Shown piece after piece: positions 51,148-59,886 of a stretch of DNA of 64,000 nucleotides. A program made the position numbers and the translations under genes. Below the pieces are notes generated by a model. That model was not told where the DNA came from, did not search any database, and worked only from the letters and a program-made list of their open reading frames with translations. Every line of letters begins with the position of its first letter. Position 1 is the stretch's first letter. This DNA is from an uncultured Prevotellaceae bacterium (GTDB lineage: Bacteria; Bacteroidota; Bacteroidia; Bacteroidales; Bacteroidaceae): assembly GCA_900316285.1 (NCBI GenBank), contig ONCG01000003.1:124001-188000 (forward strand). Reading direction: 5' to 3'.

Positions 51148-53796
51148 TTAAAACTTAATGGCACAGACCGTATAGGGCTTTAGTGTTACACGTTTTCCAC
51201 TGATTTCGACGCAACGCTCGGCAGACAGATGGGCATCATCGTTGTAGAGAGTCACTGTCTTGTCTGCCGGTTGAGCCGTGAAGGCCTCGATATGGGCATT
51301 GGAAGAATCAATGGCAAGACCTTCAACATCGATTGACAACTCACGCGGTAGGGCATTGACAAGTTTCAGGTAGGTTGCACCCGTCTTGCTATCGCGGACA
51401 ACGCTCGATGCCATTCTTAACAACATACTGTCATCTGTCATCTGCAAGCCGTCAACCGTTAGCTTCGAACTCACATACCTATCGCCACTATGATTGCCGA
51501 AGAGATGCTGTGTGTGATAGCTGGGAGTAAGCTGCACAGACGTATTGTCGAAGTAGATCATGTCGGGATTCCAGTTGTGATGACCTTCCTTGGCCAACAA
51601 AGGTGCATAGCTGGACATCTCAACGATATCGCCATTGCGCTCGATGTTGCAAAGATAGAGCGCCTCAGCCAATGCCGACTCATGAGTGCGAGTGCGCGAA
51701 GCATACTCACCCACATAGACTTTCGGTCCCTTTCGGTCGTAATGATCATAGTAGTCCTGATGGTGGATGAACCATGCGGGCGATTCATAGTAATGCTCAT
51801 CGATCATGTGGAAGAGGTCCTTGTGCTTATTGGCAAACTCCCAGCCTTCGATATAGTCAGCCGATGGGAAGTGGAACGGACCTGCCGTGCCACAAAGGAG
51901 GATCTCTGGATGGCGCTCGCGAAGGGCTTTGGCTATCATCTCACAACGCTCTTCGAACACCGTGGAGATGATATCCTCATTGCCAATGCCGAGATACTTC
52001 ATGTTGAACGGGGCCGGATGACCGGCATCGGCACGCATCTTCGCCCACTTCGACTTAGCGGGATCGCCGTTTGCCCACTCAATAAGATTGCAGAGTTCAT
52101 CGATGTATGCAGGCATATCGGCCATCGGGATTCCGCCTTGTTGGCCGCCAAAGCCATCAGCATTAGCGGCTGAGTTCTGACAGGGCACACCTGCGGCCAG
52201 CACGGGAAGCGGTTCGGCACCAATGTCCTCGCAGAACTGGAAATACTCGTAGAAACCAAGTCCACGTGTCTGGTGGTAGTTCCAGATGTTCATATCGGGC
52301 TTACGATCCTGCCAAGGACCTACGGTCTCGTTCCAATGATAGATGTTGTCGAGTCCCTGACCATGAGTCATGCAACCACCGGGGAAGCGAACGAACTTCG
52401 GTTTCAATGCAGCGATGGTCTCTGCAAGGTCTTTACGGAGTCCATGGCCCTTGTAGGTGTCCTGCGGGAAGAGAGAAATCATGTCAAGTGCTGCCTGACC
52501 GCCCTTCTTACCAACGATGCGTAGCTGGCATCTCTTCACATCTTCATCAGTTATCACGGCGGCCTGCTGGCGCTTCAGTTTCTTGTCGGTGTCGAGCACG
52601 AGCGTGTAGCGTTGCCAGCCCTCACCCTCAGCCTTGAGTTTGCCTTCGCCCATCACAGTGCCATCCTCGGCAACGAGGGCAACCATGAACTGTTTCTTCT
52701 GGCTTCCGATGAGACGAATGTAACAGGAGAAATTGTAGCGAGCCCCTTCATCGATGATGCCATCCCAGCCACTATTCAACAGGGTGTCGGCATCCATCAC
52801 CACATGATGGGGGTTATTTGTCGAAAGAGGCTGGTCGGTAGTCAGCCTGACGCCTGCCGAAGTATTCCAGGCTGTCAGTGTATGCCACCCACGGTGGTCC
52901 TTGCTTGTATATTCAAAGTCGCGGTTCTGCACGAGTTCTGCATAGAGACCACCATCGGCAGCATAGCTGATATCCTCAAAGAACACACCGATGAGTTTGT
53001 CGCTGATGGGCTTCTCAGCAGAAGCATCTACTTTCAGCGTAGCCTTTACCGTTGCGGGCAGCGATGCAAAACGCGTGGCATCGTCGCGCATCGTCTCGCG
53101 ATTCAACTCATCTTCCTGCGCCAGAGCATGGAACCACTGTCGGATAAAGTCGAGGTGCACCTTTGGCACATCAAACAAATTGCCTTCCTGCATCTTGCCT
53201 TCCTGCTTGCCGCGTGGCACAACAGTCACGCTGTCGCGCAGCCAAGCCACGTCGTCGATGCTGCTTAGCAGCGAGTCTTCGGTGAAGTGGCGGAAGTCGG
53301 CCGATGCCTGCACGTAGTGCTTCTGCCCCGCGCGATCCTTATAATATATATCGAACGTGCCGTCGTCCATCGCAAAAACAATGGGCTCCAGGCAACCTTT
53401 TTGCGACATGAGCGGATAGTCCTGTGGACGCCAAGTGATGAGATCCTCGCTGAAGGCGGCCGCAAAACAAGGCGCGTGGTCGTTCACGCCGAACACCAGT
53501 CGCCACGAGCCGTCGTTGGCATGCACCACAGACGGCTTATACATGCGCTTCTCAGCACCCCACTGGCCATAGTCGGAGCTACACAGCTGACCCACTTCCT
53601 GCCAAGTGTCGTCCTCGGCATGAAAAGCCAGATGCAAGCCGTCGCGCTCGCCGGGCGAATATATAAACACCTGGCACGTCGTGTCGCCAGCAATAATAGA
53701 ATAGGAAGGAGTCTGAGCCCATGCGACACAACCCCACGCAACAAGTGCCAAGGTCATGACGAGAACCCTGGCGCTTTTATTAGAAAGATGTTTCAT
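51148..53796 (-). CDS. Alpha-L-arabinofuranosidase, GH51-like, with an N-terminal half-propeller
   Basis: 882 residues, signal peptide (VLVMTLALVAWGCVAWAQ). Residues about 30-190 hold GH43-like blades (KRMYKPSVVHANDGSWRLVF, KGCLEPIVFAMDDGTFDIYY), too short for a full five-bladed propeller. From about 255 begins a GH51-type arabinofuranosidase: LIGVFFEDISYAADGG, a jelly-roll insert (about 300-445), FVRFPGGCMTHG, the general acid Glu in GIGNED (E607) and the nucleophile in VYVGEYAS (E697). Cleaves arabinose side chains of arabinan or arabinoxylan outside the cytoplasm. With the GH43 lipoprotein at 13731 it points to plant-fibre use. Confidence 0.92.
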   Translation of the reverse strand: MKHLSNKSARVLVMTLALVAWGCVAWAQTPSYSIIAGDTTCQVFIYSPGERDGLHLAFHAEDDTWQEVGQLCSSDYGQWGAEKRMYKPSVVHANDGSWRLVFGVNDHAPCFAAAFSEDLITWRPQDYPLMSQKGCLEPIVFAMDDGTFDIYYKDRAGQKHYVQASADFRHFTEDSLLSSIDDVAWLRDSVTVVPRGKQEGKMQEGNLFDVPKVHLDFIRQWFHALAQEDELNRETMRDDATRFASLPATVKATLKVDASAEKPISDKLIGVFFEDISYAADGGLYAELVQNRDFEYTSKDHRGWHTLTAWNTSAGVRLTTDQPLSTNNPHHVVMDADTLLNSGWDGIIDEGARYNFSCYIRLIGSQKKQFMVALVAEDGTVMGEGKLKAEGEGWQRYTLVLDTDKKLKRQQAAVITDEDVKRCQLRIVGKKGGQAALDMISLFPQDTYKGHGLRKDLAETIAALKPKFVRFPGGCMTHGQGLDNIYHWNETVGPWQDRKPDMNIWNYHQTRGLGFYEYFQFCEDIGAEPLPVLAAGVPCQNSAANADGFGGQQGGIPMADMPAYIDELCNLIEWANGDPAKSKWAKMRADAGHPAPFNMKYLGIGNEDIISTVFEERCEMIAKALRERHPEILLCGTAGPFHFPSADYIEGWEFANKHKDLFHMIDEHYYESPAWFIHHQDYYDHYDRKGPKVYVGEYASRTRTHESALAEALYLCNIERNGDIVEMSSYAPLLAKEGHHNWNPDMIYFDNTSVQLTPSYHTQHLFGNHSGDRYVSSKLTVDGLQMTDDSMLLRMASSVVRDSKTGATYLKLVNALPRELSIDVEGLAIDSSNAHIEAFTAQPADKTVTLYNDDAHLSAERCVEISGKRVTLKPYTVCAIKF

Positions 53797-53837
53797 TTCG
53801 TTGATTCTTCGCGCAGAAAAAAAACTAAACTGTGAGA

Positions 53838-53996
53838 CTATGCCTCGCTGAACTCATCCTTGCCAACGCCACAGAGCGGGCACACCCAGTCATCGGGCAG
53901 GTCTTCGAAAGCCGTTCCGGCAGCGATGCCGTTCTCGGGATCACCTACTTCAGGATCATACTCGTAGCCACACACGTCGCAAACATACTTTTTCAT
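53838..53996 (-). CDS. Rubredoxin
   Basis: 52 residues, translated by hand: [20 protein letters not shown], then a Gly/Ala stretch, and [15 protein letters not shown]. The two CxxC pairs (C6/C9 and C39/C42) bind one iron without sulfide. Rubredoxins pass electrons to peroxide- or oxygen-reducing enzymes in anaerobes. It stands alone, 41 bp after the arabinofuranosidase start region, with a probable -7 box TATCTTTG at 54069-54076. Confidence 0.95.
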   Translation of the reverse strand: MKKYVCDVCGYEYDPEVGDPENGIAAGTAFEDLPDDWVCPLCGVGKDEFSEA

Positions 53997-54068
53997 ATTC
54001 GTCTTTACCTTAATGAGTTAATAATGTTTTTACTATCTTACAACGAGCTATGCAGCCCCTTGCATTTG

Positions 54069-54076
54069 CAAAGATA
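54069..54076 (-). promoter_or_regulatory. Probable -7 box of the rubredoxin gene (TATCTTTG)
   Basis: TAnnTTTG on the minus strand, 73 bp before the ATG. No clear upstream box. Confidence 0.5.
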
Positions 54077-54218
54077 AGGAAAAAAGCTGAACCCGCATAC
54101 ATTTTTTAGAACATTAACGAAAAAACACAAGGAAAATCAATAAAATTATTTTAACTTTGCGACTAAAGTCGCGAAGATACTTCCATTCGGAAATAAAATC
54201 AAAAAAAGTCTTTTTTGC

Positions 54219-54249
54219 TTTGTATTTCGCTCACTTATTCGTAACTTTG
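54219..54249 (+). promoter_or_regulatory. Promoter TTTG-N19-TAACTTTG, nearly leaderless
   Basis: Perfect boxes and spacing. The -7 box ends five bases before the GTG taken as start (54255). Confidence 0.8.
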
Positions 54250-54254
54250 CAGCC

Positions 54255-54602
54255 GTGAACGTGACACAAAAACGAAAAATAGCATCCCGACTGTTGTTGG
54301 CAGTATTCCTGCCAATGCTGTTCATTGCGTCCCTACACGTTCACTCATCACAGGCGAGCAGCGAGGTTGCCTGTGTGGAATGTGCCAACCACATGCCACA
54401 TGCCGGCCACCTGACATCTGGACAAGACTGCGTTGACAATTGCGTACTCTGCCAGATTCTCCACACGCCCGTGCTTCCTGCACTGGCCGTGGTGCTCGTC
54501 ATCAACATCCACTTGCTGTATGCCCTCCGTCTGGATGGCCGCCAATGCCTGCTGCAACGTGCAGAAGGCATTCGCCTTTCGCGTGCACCACCTTTTATTT
54601 GA
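54255..54602 (+). CDS. Small Cys/His-rich membrane protein of the metal-uptake set
   Basis: 115 residues, start GTG 54255 (GTG 54261 is also possible). Signal-like helix LLLAVFLPMLFIASLHVHSS, then a Cys/His-rich loop (ACVECANHMPHAGHLTSGQD, CVDNCVLCQILH) and a second helix (LPALAVVLVINIHLLYALRL). The CxxC, HxxxH and CxxCQ arrangement resembles DUF2946-type proteins found beside metal receptors. It precedes the TonB receptor by 56 bp and probably belongs to its operon. A role in binding or sensing metal is inferred. Confidence 0.65.
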   Translation: MNVTQKRKIASRLLLAVFLPMLFIASLHVHSSQASSEVACVECANHMPHAGHLTSGQDCVDNCVLCQILHTPVLPALAVVLVINIHLLYALRLDGRQCLLQRAEGIRLSRAPPFI

Positions 54603-54658
54603 ATTAACACACGGGTACAATCGCTTTTTGTGTTTTTTTCAAATAAAGACATTCAGAT

Positions 54659-56749
54659 ATGATCATCAATCTACTGGCTGCCGCAATGATGTTGTGTGCA
54701 GCCAATGATACGACCATTACGCTCAACAGCGTGACGGTCACCGGTCAGGCCAAGCGCGACTTCCAGATGAAGTCGTCGCAGTCGGCAGTACAGGTCGGGC
54801 AGGACTTTTTGGAGAACAACTTCTCGGGCAGCCTGATGCAGACGCTGCAGGGCATTCCCGGCGTGAAGGCCATGACCATCGGCTCAGGACAGTCGAAGCC
54901 CACCATTCGTGGTCTGGGTTTCAACCGCATGGCCGTGACCGAGGACGGTGTGAAGCACGAAGGACAGCAGTGGGGCGACGACCACGGATTGGAAATCGAC
55001 CAGTTTAGCGTCGACCGAGCAGAAGTCATCAAAGGCCCTGCCGCCCTACTCTATGGCTCGGATGCCATCGGTGGCGTGCTGAACCTGTTCACCAACCATA
55101 TCCCGACGCGAAAGCTGGAAGGTGCCGTTCAGTTGTTTGGCCGTACAAACAACGAGCAGTTAGGACTCTCGGCGAAGATTGGCGGTCGACACGACCATTT
55201 CTTCTACCGCGCCAACCTAACGTTCATCGACTACGCCGACTACCAGGTACCGACTGACAGCATACAATATTACTCCTACTGGATACGCCTGAAGGACCAG
55301 CGGCTGCGCAACACCGCAGGTCTGGAGCGCGATGGTAGTGTGATGTTGGGCTATGCCGGCTACAACTTCCATACCGATGTGCGCATCTCCGATAGCTACT
55401 CGAAGAGCGGTTTCTTTGCCAATGCACATGGACTGGAAGTGCGTTTGAGCGATATCGACTACGATCACTCGCGCCGCGACATCGACTTGCCCCACCAGAG
55501 CGTAAACCACTTGAAGGTGTTGAGTCATACAACGTGGCGAAACGAGCTGCTGTCGGCTGAAATAAACCTGGCCTACCAGAACAACCTGCGCAAGGAACAG
55601 TCGGAACCGGTGTCACACGGCTACATGCCGAAGCCCGCCGACCCGCTGGAACGCCGTTTCAACAAGAGCACCTACACCGCTATTGTCGGGCTGCGCTACA
55701 CACCTTCGGAACGTCACGACATCCGCACGGGCGCCAGTGCCGAGTATCAACACAACCGCCGTGCAGGCTGGGGATTCATCATTCCCGACTTCGAGACGCT
55801 GAGCATGGGCATCTATGCGATGGACCGCTACCATGTGAGCGAACGCTTGATTGTGAATGCCGGCATTCGCTATGACCATGCCCACACCCACATCAGCAGC
55901 TACGAAGACTGGTACAAGACACCCGTTGCTGGCGGCGACTCGGTCTACAAGCAGCGGTCGGCAGAGATGAGCCGCGACTTTAACAGTCTCACTTGGTCTG
56001 CAGGTGTGAACTGGAACGCCGGGGCGTGGGTTGTGAAGGCGAACATTGGCAAGAGCTTCCGCATTCCCATACCGAAGGAACTGGGTGCCGATGGTATTAA
56101 CTACCACATCTTCCGCTATGAGAAGGGCAACACGGAACTCGACCCCGAGCAGTCGTACCAACTGGATGCCAGCATCCTTTGGACTGGTGACCGGCTAACG
56201 GTGCAAGTGGATCCCTATGTGAACTACTTCCCCAACTACATCTACTTGAACCCCACATCCGACTACGTGGAGGGCCTGCAGATGTACAACTACCGACAGG
56301 CACGTGTGCTGCGCTATGGGTTGGAAGCCCAGCTCACCTATGCCATCACCCGTCATTGGGAGGCAGAGCTGAAGGGCGAATATCTGTATGCCGAACAGCT
56401 GTCGGGCGAGAAGAAAGGCTACACGCTACCCTTCTCAACACCTTGGTCGGTGGATGCCGGTGTGAAGTATTCGTTCGATTGGAAGGGAGAAGGCTTTGCC
56501 AGTTTGAACGCACATGTCGTTGGAGCACAACATGAGATTGTACCACCCGAGAAGCCTACCGATGGCTATTGGACGCTGAACGCCTCGGTTGGCAAGCATT
56601 TTGCCTGTGGCAAGACGACCGTGAAAGTGGCGCTACATGCCGACAACCTGTTGAACAAGCGCTACTACGACCACACCAGCTACTACCGCCTCATCGACGT
56701 GCCCGAGCCCGGGCGCAACTGCTCGTTGATGGTGGGGCTGGAGTTTTAA
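54659..56749 (+). CDS. TonB-dependent outer-membrane receptor, probably for metal
   Basis: 696 residues. Short signal peptide (MIINLLAAAMMLCAA), a TonB box-like TITLNSVTVTG, plug domain at about 35-155 (SLMQTLQGIPGVKAMTIGSG, VIKGPAALLYGSDAIGGVLN) and a 22-strand barrel ending YYRLIDVPEPGRNCSLMVGL. Loops contain HEGQQWGDDHG and GRHDHF. It is not of the SusC type (no carboxypeptidase-like head) and its small size fits receptors for metals, vitamin B12 or siderophores. The Cys/His protein before it and the His-rich DUF4625 lipoprotein after it favour a divalent metal such as zinc. Confidence 0.9.
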   Translation: MIINLLAAAMMLCAANDTTITLNSVTVTGQAKRDFQMKSSQSAVQVGQDFLENNFSGSLMQTLQGIPGVKAMTIGSGQSKPTIRGLGFNRMAVTEDGVKHEGQQWGDDHGLEIDQFSVDRAEVIKGPAALLYGSDAIGGVLNLFTNHIPTRKLEGAVQLFGRTNNEQLGLSAKIGGRHDHFFYRANLTFIDYADYQVPTDSIQYYSYWIRLKDQRLRNTAGLERDGSVMLGYAGYNFHTDVRISDSYSKSGFFANAHGLEVRLSDIDYDHSRRDIDLPHQSVNHLKVLSHTTWRNELLSAEINLAYQNNLRKEQSEPVSHGYMPKPADPLERRFNKSTYTAIVGLRYTPSERHDIRTGASAEYQHNRRAGWGFIIPDFETLSMGIYAMDRYHVSERLIVNAGIRYDHAHTHISSYEDWYKTPVAGGDSVYKQRSAEMSRDFNSLTWSAGVNWNAGAWVVKANIGKSFRIPIPKELGADGINYHIFRYEKGNTELDPEQSYQLDASILWTGDRLTVQVDPYVNYFPNYIYLNPTSDYVEGLQMYNYRQARVLRYGLEAQLTYAITRHWEAELKGEYLYAEQLSGEKKGYTLPFSTPWSVDAGVKYSFDWKGEGFASLNAHVVGAQHEIVPPEKPTDGYWTLNASVGKHFACGKTTVKVALHADNLLNKRYYDHTSYYRLIDVPEPGRNCSLMVGLEF

Positions 56750-56756
56750 AACTCAT

Positions 56757-56822
56757 CCGGGCCCTCTCCAGTAGGGAGGAAGCCCCTCCCCAGCCCTCCC
56801 CCAAGGGGAGGGAGACGAGGAA
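56757..56822. repeat. C/G-rich dispersed elements
   Basis: CCCTCTCCAGTAGGGAGG and CCCTCCCCCAAGGGGAGGG words between the receptor gene and the DUF4625 gene. Confidence 0.7.
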
Positions 56823-56867
56823 TCATTCAGTTAAGTATTATTCATTAAACATTAGACATACAACTAT

Positions 56868-57365
56868 ATGAAAAAGAATATATATATGAGCCTTGCAGTG
56901 GCTCTTGTGAGTGTTGTTACATTGTGTTTCACTGCCTGCGGTGGCGACGACGAAGAGAAGGACATGTCGAAACCCGTCATCAGCGACAAGGGCATCACAG
57001 CCAATCCCATTGACTGCCAAACCTACCATCGTGGCGATGTCATCGCGTTCAACTACGTGTTTGAAGACGACACGGAGCTCGGCAGTTTCAACATTGAGAT
57101 TCACAACAACTTCGAACACCACACCCATAGCACATCGACAACGGAGTGCGAGGACGAGGATGAACACGAACACCACCAGCCCGTGAAGCCGTGGGTGTTC
57201 AATCAAGACTATCAGATTCCTGCCGGGCAGAAGAGCTATACCGCCCGCTTCGACATCCAGATTCCTGCCGACATCGACGAGGGCGACTATCACTTCATGG
57301 TACGTCTCACCGACCGAGCCGGCTGGCAGGAGTTGAAGGGCATCGCCATCAAGATTGAAGAATAA
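56868..57365 (+). CDS. DUF4625-type lipoprotein with His/Glu-rich loop
   Basis: 165 residues. Lipobox in VTLCFTAC. The DUF4625 pattern is visible as YHRGDVIAFNYVFEDDTELG, FNIEIHNNFEHHTHS and GDYHFMVRLTDRAGW. A central loop (HHTHSTSTTECEDEDEHEHH) is rich in His, Glu and Asp and suits zinc or copper binding. The family is often encoded next to TonB receptors; it probably hands metal to, or takes it from, the receptor at the cell surface. Confidence 0.85.
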   Translation: MKKNIYMSLAVALVSVVTLCFTACGGDDEEKDMSKPVISDKGITANPIDCQTYHRGDVIAFNYVFEDDTELGSFNIEIHNNFEHHTHSTSTTECEDEDEHEHHQPVKPWVFNQDYQIPAGQKSYTARFDIQIPADIDEGDYHFMVRLTDRAGWQELKGIAIKIEE

Positions 57366-57391
57366 TCATCAACCATAACAAATAAGAAACT

Positions 57392-57925
57392 ATGATGGAT
57401 AACGAAGTATTGAAAGCATTGCATGAGCGCCGCAGCGTTCGCAAGTACAAACCCGAGCAGATCACCGATGAGGAACTCCTCACCGTGCTCGAGGCTGGCA
57501 CCTACGCTCCTACGGGCATGGGATACCAGGATCCGTGGATTGTGGCTGTGCAGAATCCCGAGATCATCGCTCAGCTTGTACGCATGAACGCTGAGGTGAT
57601 GGGCGTTACCAGCAATCCCTATTACGATGCACCGACCATCGTCCTGGTGTTCGGCTCTCATCCCGACAAGTGGCGCAACGCCGTGCAGGACGGGTCGCTC
57701 GTTTTGGGAAACATGATGCTTGCCGCCCACTCCATTGGCCTCGGCTCATGTTGGATCAACCGCGAGCGCGAGATGTTCGACACACCTGAAGGCAAGGAAC
57801 TCATGAAGCGACTTGGCGTTTCTACCGACCTGGTGGGTATCGGAGCTCTCTCGCTGGGCTATCCTTCCGCACCTGCCCGTCCAGCCAAGCCTCGCAAGGA
57901 GAACTATTACCGCATCGTAAAATAA
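57392..57925 (+). CDS. Nitroreductase family protein
   Basis: 177 residues, cytoplasmic FMN enzyme. Motifs: LHERRSVRKYKPEQITDEEL, the FMN-binding APTGMGYQDPWIVA, LGNMMLAAHSIGLGSCWI, and the end LSLGYP. Substrate not predictable; such enzymes reduce quinones, nitro compounds or flavins. It starts 27 bp after the DUF4625 gene and ends seven bases before the next gene, so the run 54255-59612 could be one transcript. Confidence 0.93.
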   Translation: MMDNEVLKALHERRSVRKYKPEQITDEELLTVLEAGTYAPTGMGYQDPWIVAVQNPEIIAQLVRMNAEVMGVTSNPYYDAPTIVLVFGSHPDKWRNAVQDGSLVLGNMMLAAHSIGLGSCWINREREMFDTPEGKELMKRLGVSTDLVGIGALSLGYPSAPARPAKPRKENYYRIVK

Positions 57926-57932
57926 AGGAATC

Positions 57933-59612
57933 ATGACAATGAGAAAACTCCTATTAGCCGTTTGCCTATTGGTGGCTGTGGGAAGCCATGCTGCATCCCA
58001 GCAAAAGGCGCTGCAAGCATCATGGGTACAGAATGACTGCCTGATTGCTACCGCCGACGACATGACAACACTGGCAAACCGACTCATCGCAAGCCAAAGT
58101 GTTGTAGCATGGCGCGGCGAGCGTTTGGGACTGGAGGCAGTGGTGCAGACCGATGCCACCAGCGAACCATTGACACTCCGCTTAAAGGCTAAAGGCAAGA
58201 CGGCCAGTCAGTGGGAAGCAAAGGCCGACTTCCTCGGATGGGTGCTCACAGACAGTTTCAATACGTGTGGCAACCATCCTGATGACTTGGAACCCTACCT
58301 TGTTCCCGACATCATCGGCGGCGGCGAGCAACCTAAAGAATGCAAGTTGCGCCCTGTGTGGTGTACCATAGAGGTGCCCTACAACTGTAAGACCGGCCGT
58401 TACGAATGGCAATTGGAGGTGGTCGGAAGTGAGTCGAAGCGCACATTGGCTCGTCTGCCCTTACGGGTGGAGGTGGTTGGTCGCACGTTGCCTCGTCCAC
58501 AGGAGCAACAGTTCCATCTGGACTACTGGCAACAGCCCTACAGCGTGAGCCGTTTCTACAACGTGCCGCGATGGAGTCAGCAACACTACGACTTGCTACG
58601 GCCCTATCTGCAGATGCTGGCTCGTGCCGGTCAGAAGGTTGTCACAACCGTATTATTCTATGAACCATGGGGCGCACAGAGCAACGATAAGTTCGATGCG
58701 ATGGTGCGCACGACGCGCGAGAAGGACGGTACGTGGAGCTACGATTACTCGGTGTTCGACCACTATGTGGAGCTTTGCGACTCGTGCGGCATCAACAAGC
58801 AGATCAACTGCTTCTCGATGGTGCCGTGGGACATGACGTTCCGCTACTTCGATGCCTTCTCTCAACAATACATCGACCTGAAGGCGAAGACCGACAGCCC
58901 TGCTTATCAGGAACTCTGGACGGAGTTTCTGAAGGCGTTCGCCCAGCATCTGAAGGAGAAAGGATGGTTCGAGAAGACCTGCATCGCCATGGATGAGCGC
59001 GGCGAGAAACCTATGCGCGACGCTTGGAACCTCGTGCAGAAGGCCGTACCGGGTATGAAGATGGCGATGGCGGGTCATCACACCGCCGAGCTGGCAGAGA
59101 ATCTCTACGACTTCTGCATCGGCTATCGCGACCGTTTCACTGAGGAGGAGCTCACCCGTCGTCATGAGCGCGGCATGGTAAGCACCACCTACATCTGCTG
59201 TTCGACCAAGCGGCCGAACACGTTCACCAACAGCCATCCCGTGGAAGCCGTCTACATTCCGCTGAACGCCATCGCCAATGGCTTCGACGGCTATCTGCAT
59301 TGGTCGTGGATGAACTGGACCGACGACCCACTCCACGATTCCCGCTTCAAGTTCTTTGCACCCGGCGACACCTACGTCATCTATCCCGGTCCCTGCTCTT
59401 CACCCAAATGGGAACGCTTCATCGAGGGTATCCAGCTGGCCGAGAAGGTCCGCCTCGTGCGCCAGCAGCTCGAGCGCAGCAACACCCCCGCTGCCCGTGA
59501 GCAACTCAACGCCCTCACTGCCGCCCTTGCCGCCTTCCGCGACATTGATCCCGGCACCACCGAAGAGATTGCCGAGAAGGTAGCGCGCCTGCAGGAGCTG
59601 GTGAACAAATAG
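57933..59612 (+). CDS. DUF4091 glycoside-hydrolase-like exported protein
   Basis: 559 residues. Signal peptide MRKLLLAVCLLVAVGSHAAS. An N-terminal beta-sandwich (about 25-190) and a TIM-barrel-like domain of the DUF4091 type: YSVSRFYNVPRWSQQHYDLL, FEKTCIAMDERGEKPM (candidate catalytic Asp/Glu), YICCSTKRPNTFTNSHP, LHWSWMNWTDDP and RFKFFAPGDTYVIYPG. DUF4091 proteins include enzymes that act on host or plant glycans. Substrate unknown. It ends with a helical tail. Confidence 0.88.
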   Translation: MTMRKLLLAVCLLVAVGSHAASQQKALQASWVQNDCLIATADDMTTLANRLIASQSVVAWRGERLGLEAVVQTDATSEPLTLRLKAKGKTASQWEAKADFLGWVLTDSFNTCGNHPDDLEPYLVPDIIGGGEQPKECKLRPVWCTIEVPYNCKTGRYEWQLEVVGSESKRTLARLPLRVEVVGRTLPRPQEQQFHLDYWQQPYSVSRFYNVPRWSQQHYDLLRPYLQMLARAGQKVVTTVLFYEPWGAQSNDKFDAMVRTTREKDGTWSYDYSVFDHYVELCDSCGINKQINCFSMVPWDMTFRYFDAFSQQYIDLKAKTDSPAYQELWTEFLKAFAQHLKEKGWFEKTCIAMDERGEKPMRDAWNLVQKAVPGMKMAMAGHHTAELAENLYDFCIGYRDRFTEEELTRRHERGMVSTTYICCSTKRPNTFTNSHPVEAVYIPLNAIANGFDGYLHWSWMNWTDDPLHDSRFKFFAPGDTYVIYPGPCSSPKWERFIEGIQLAEKVRLVRQQLERSNTPAAREQLNALTAALAAFRDIDPGTTEEIAEKVARLQELVNK

Positions 59613-59647
59613 TTATATAGGGTCATTAAAATTCATCATAGCAACTT

Positions 59648-59686
59648 TTTCGGGGCATCAGCAACGCTTGTGCTGATGCCCCGAAA
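59648..59686. terminator. Perfect 16-bp inverted repeat after the DUF4091 gene
   Basis: TTTCGGGGCATCAGCA, seven bases, and the exact complement. Strong stem, but the downstream T-run is poor on both strands, so it may act by structure. Confidence 0.6.
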
Positions 59687-59780
59687 TGATTTACATAGTC
59701 CAACACAACCATTCTGATTGTTCTCAAAGATATCATGATTTCCTTAACACTTGCCTTGTTAAGAATTTCTTGAGGTTAGA

Positions 59781-59864
59781 GCATGTTGTGAAGCAAATCC
59801 TCTGCTGGGGCGCGGCCTATCGGCCTGCATTGCGCCCCGCCAGAGGCTCTGCGCCACAACATGC
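59781..59864. repeat. 84-bp nested palindrome between converging genes
   Basis: Outer arms GCATGTTGTG/CACAACATGC, then CCTCTG/CAGAGG, GGGGCGC/GCGCCCC and an inner GGCC/GGCC. Four helices are nested one inside another, giving a long stem with small interruptions. Confidence 0.85.
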
Positions 59865-59886
59865 CTTTTGCCTTGTGGGAAATGCA

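Noticed and set aside
56569-56871. Plus-strand 100-codon frame across the end of the TonB receptor gene
   Set aside because: It overlaps the conserved receptor C-terminus in another frame and continues into repeats.
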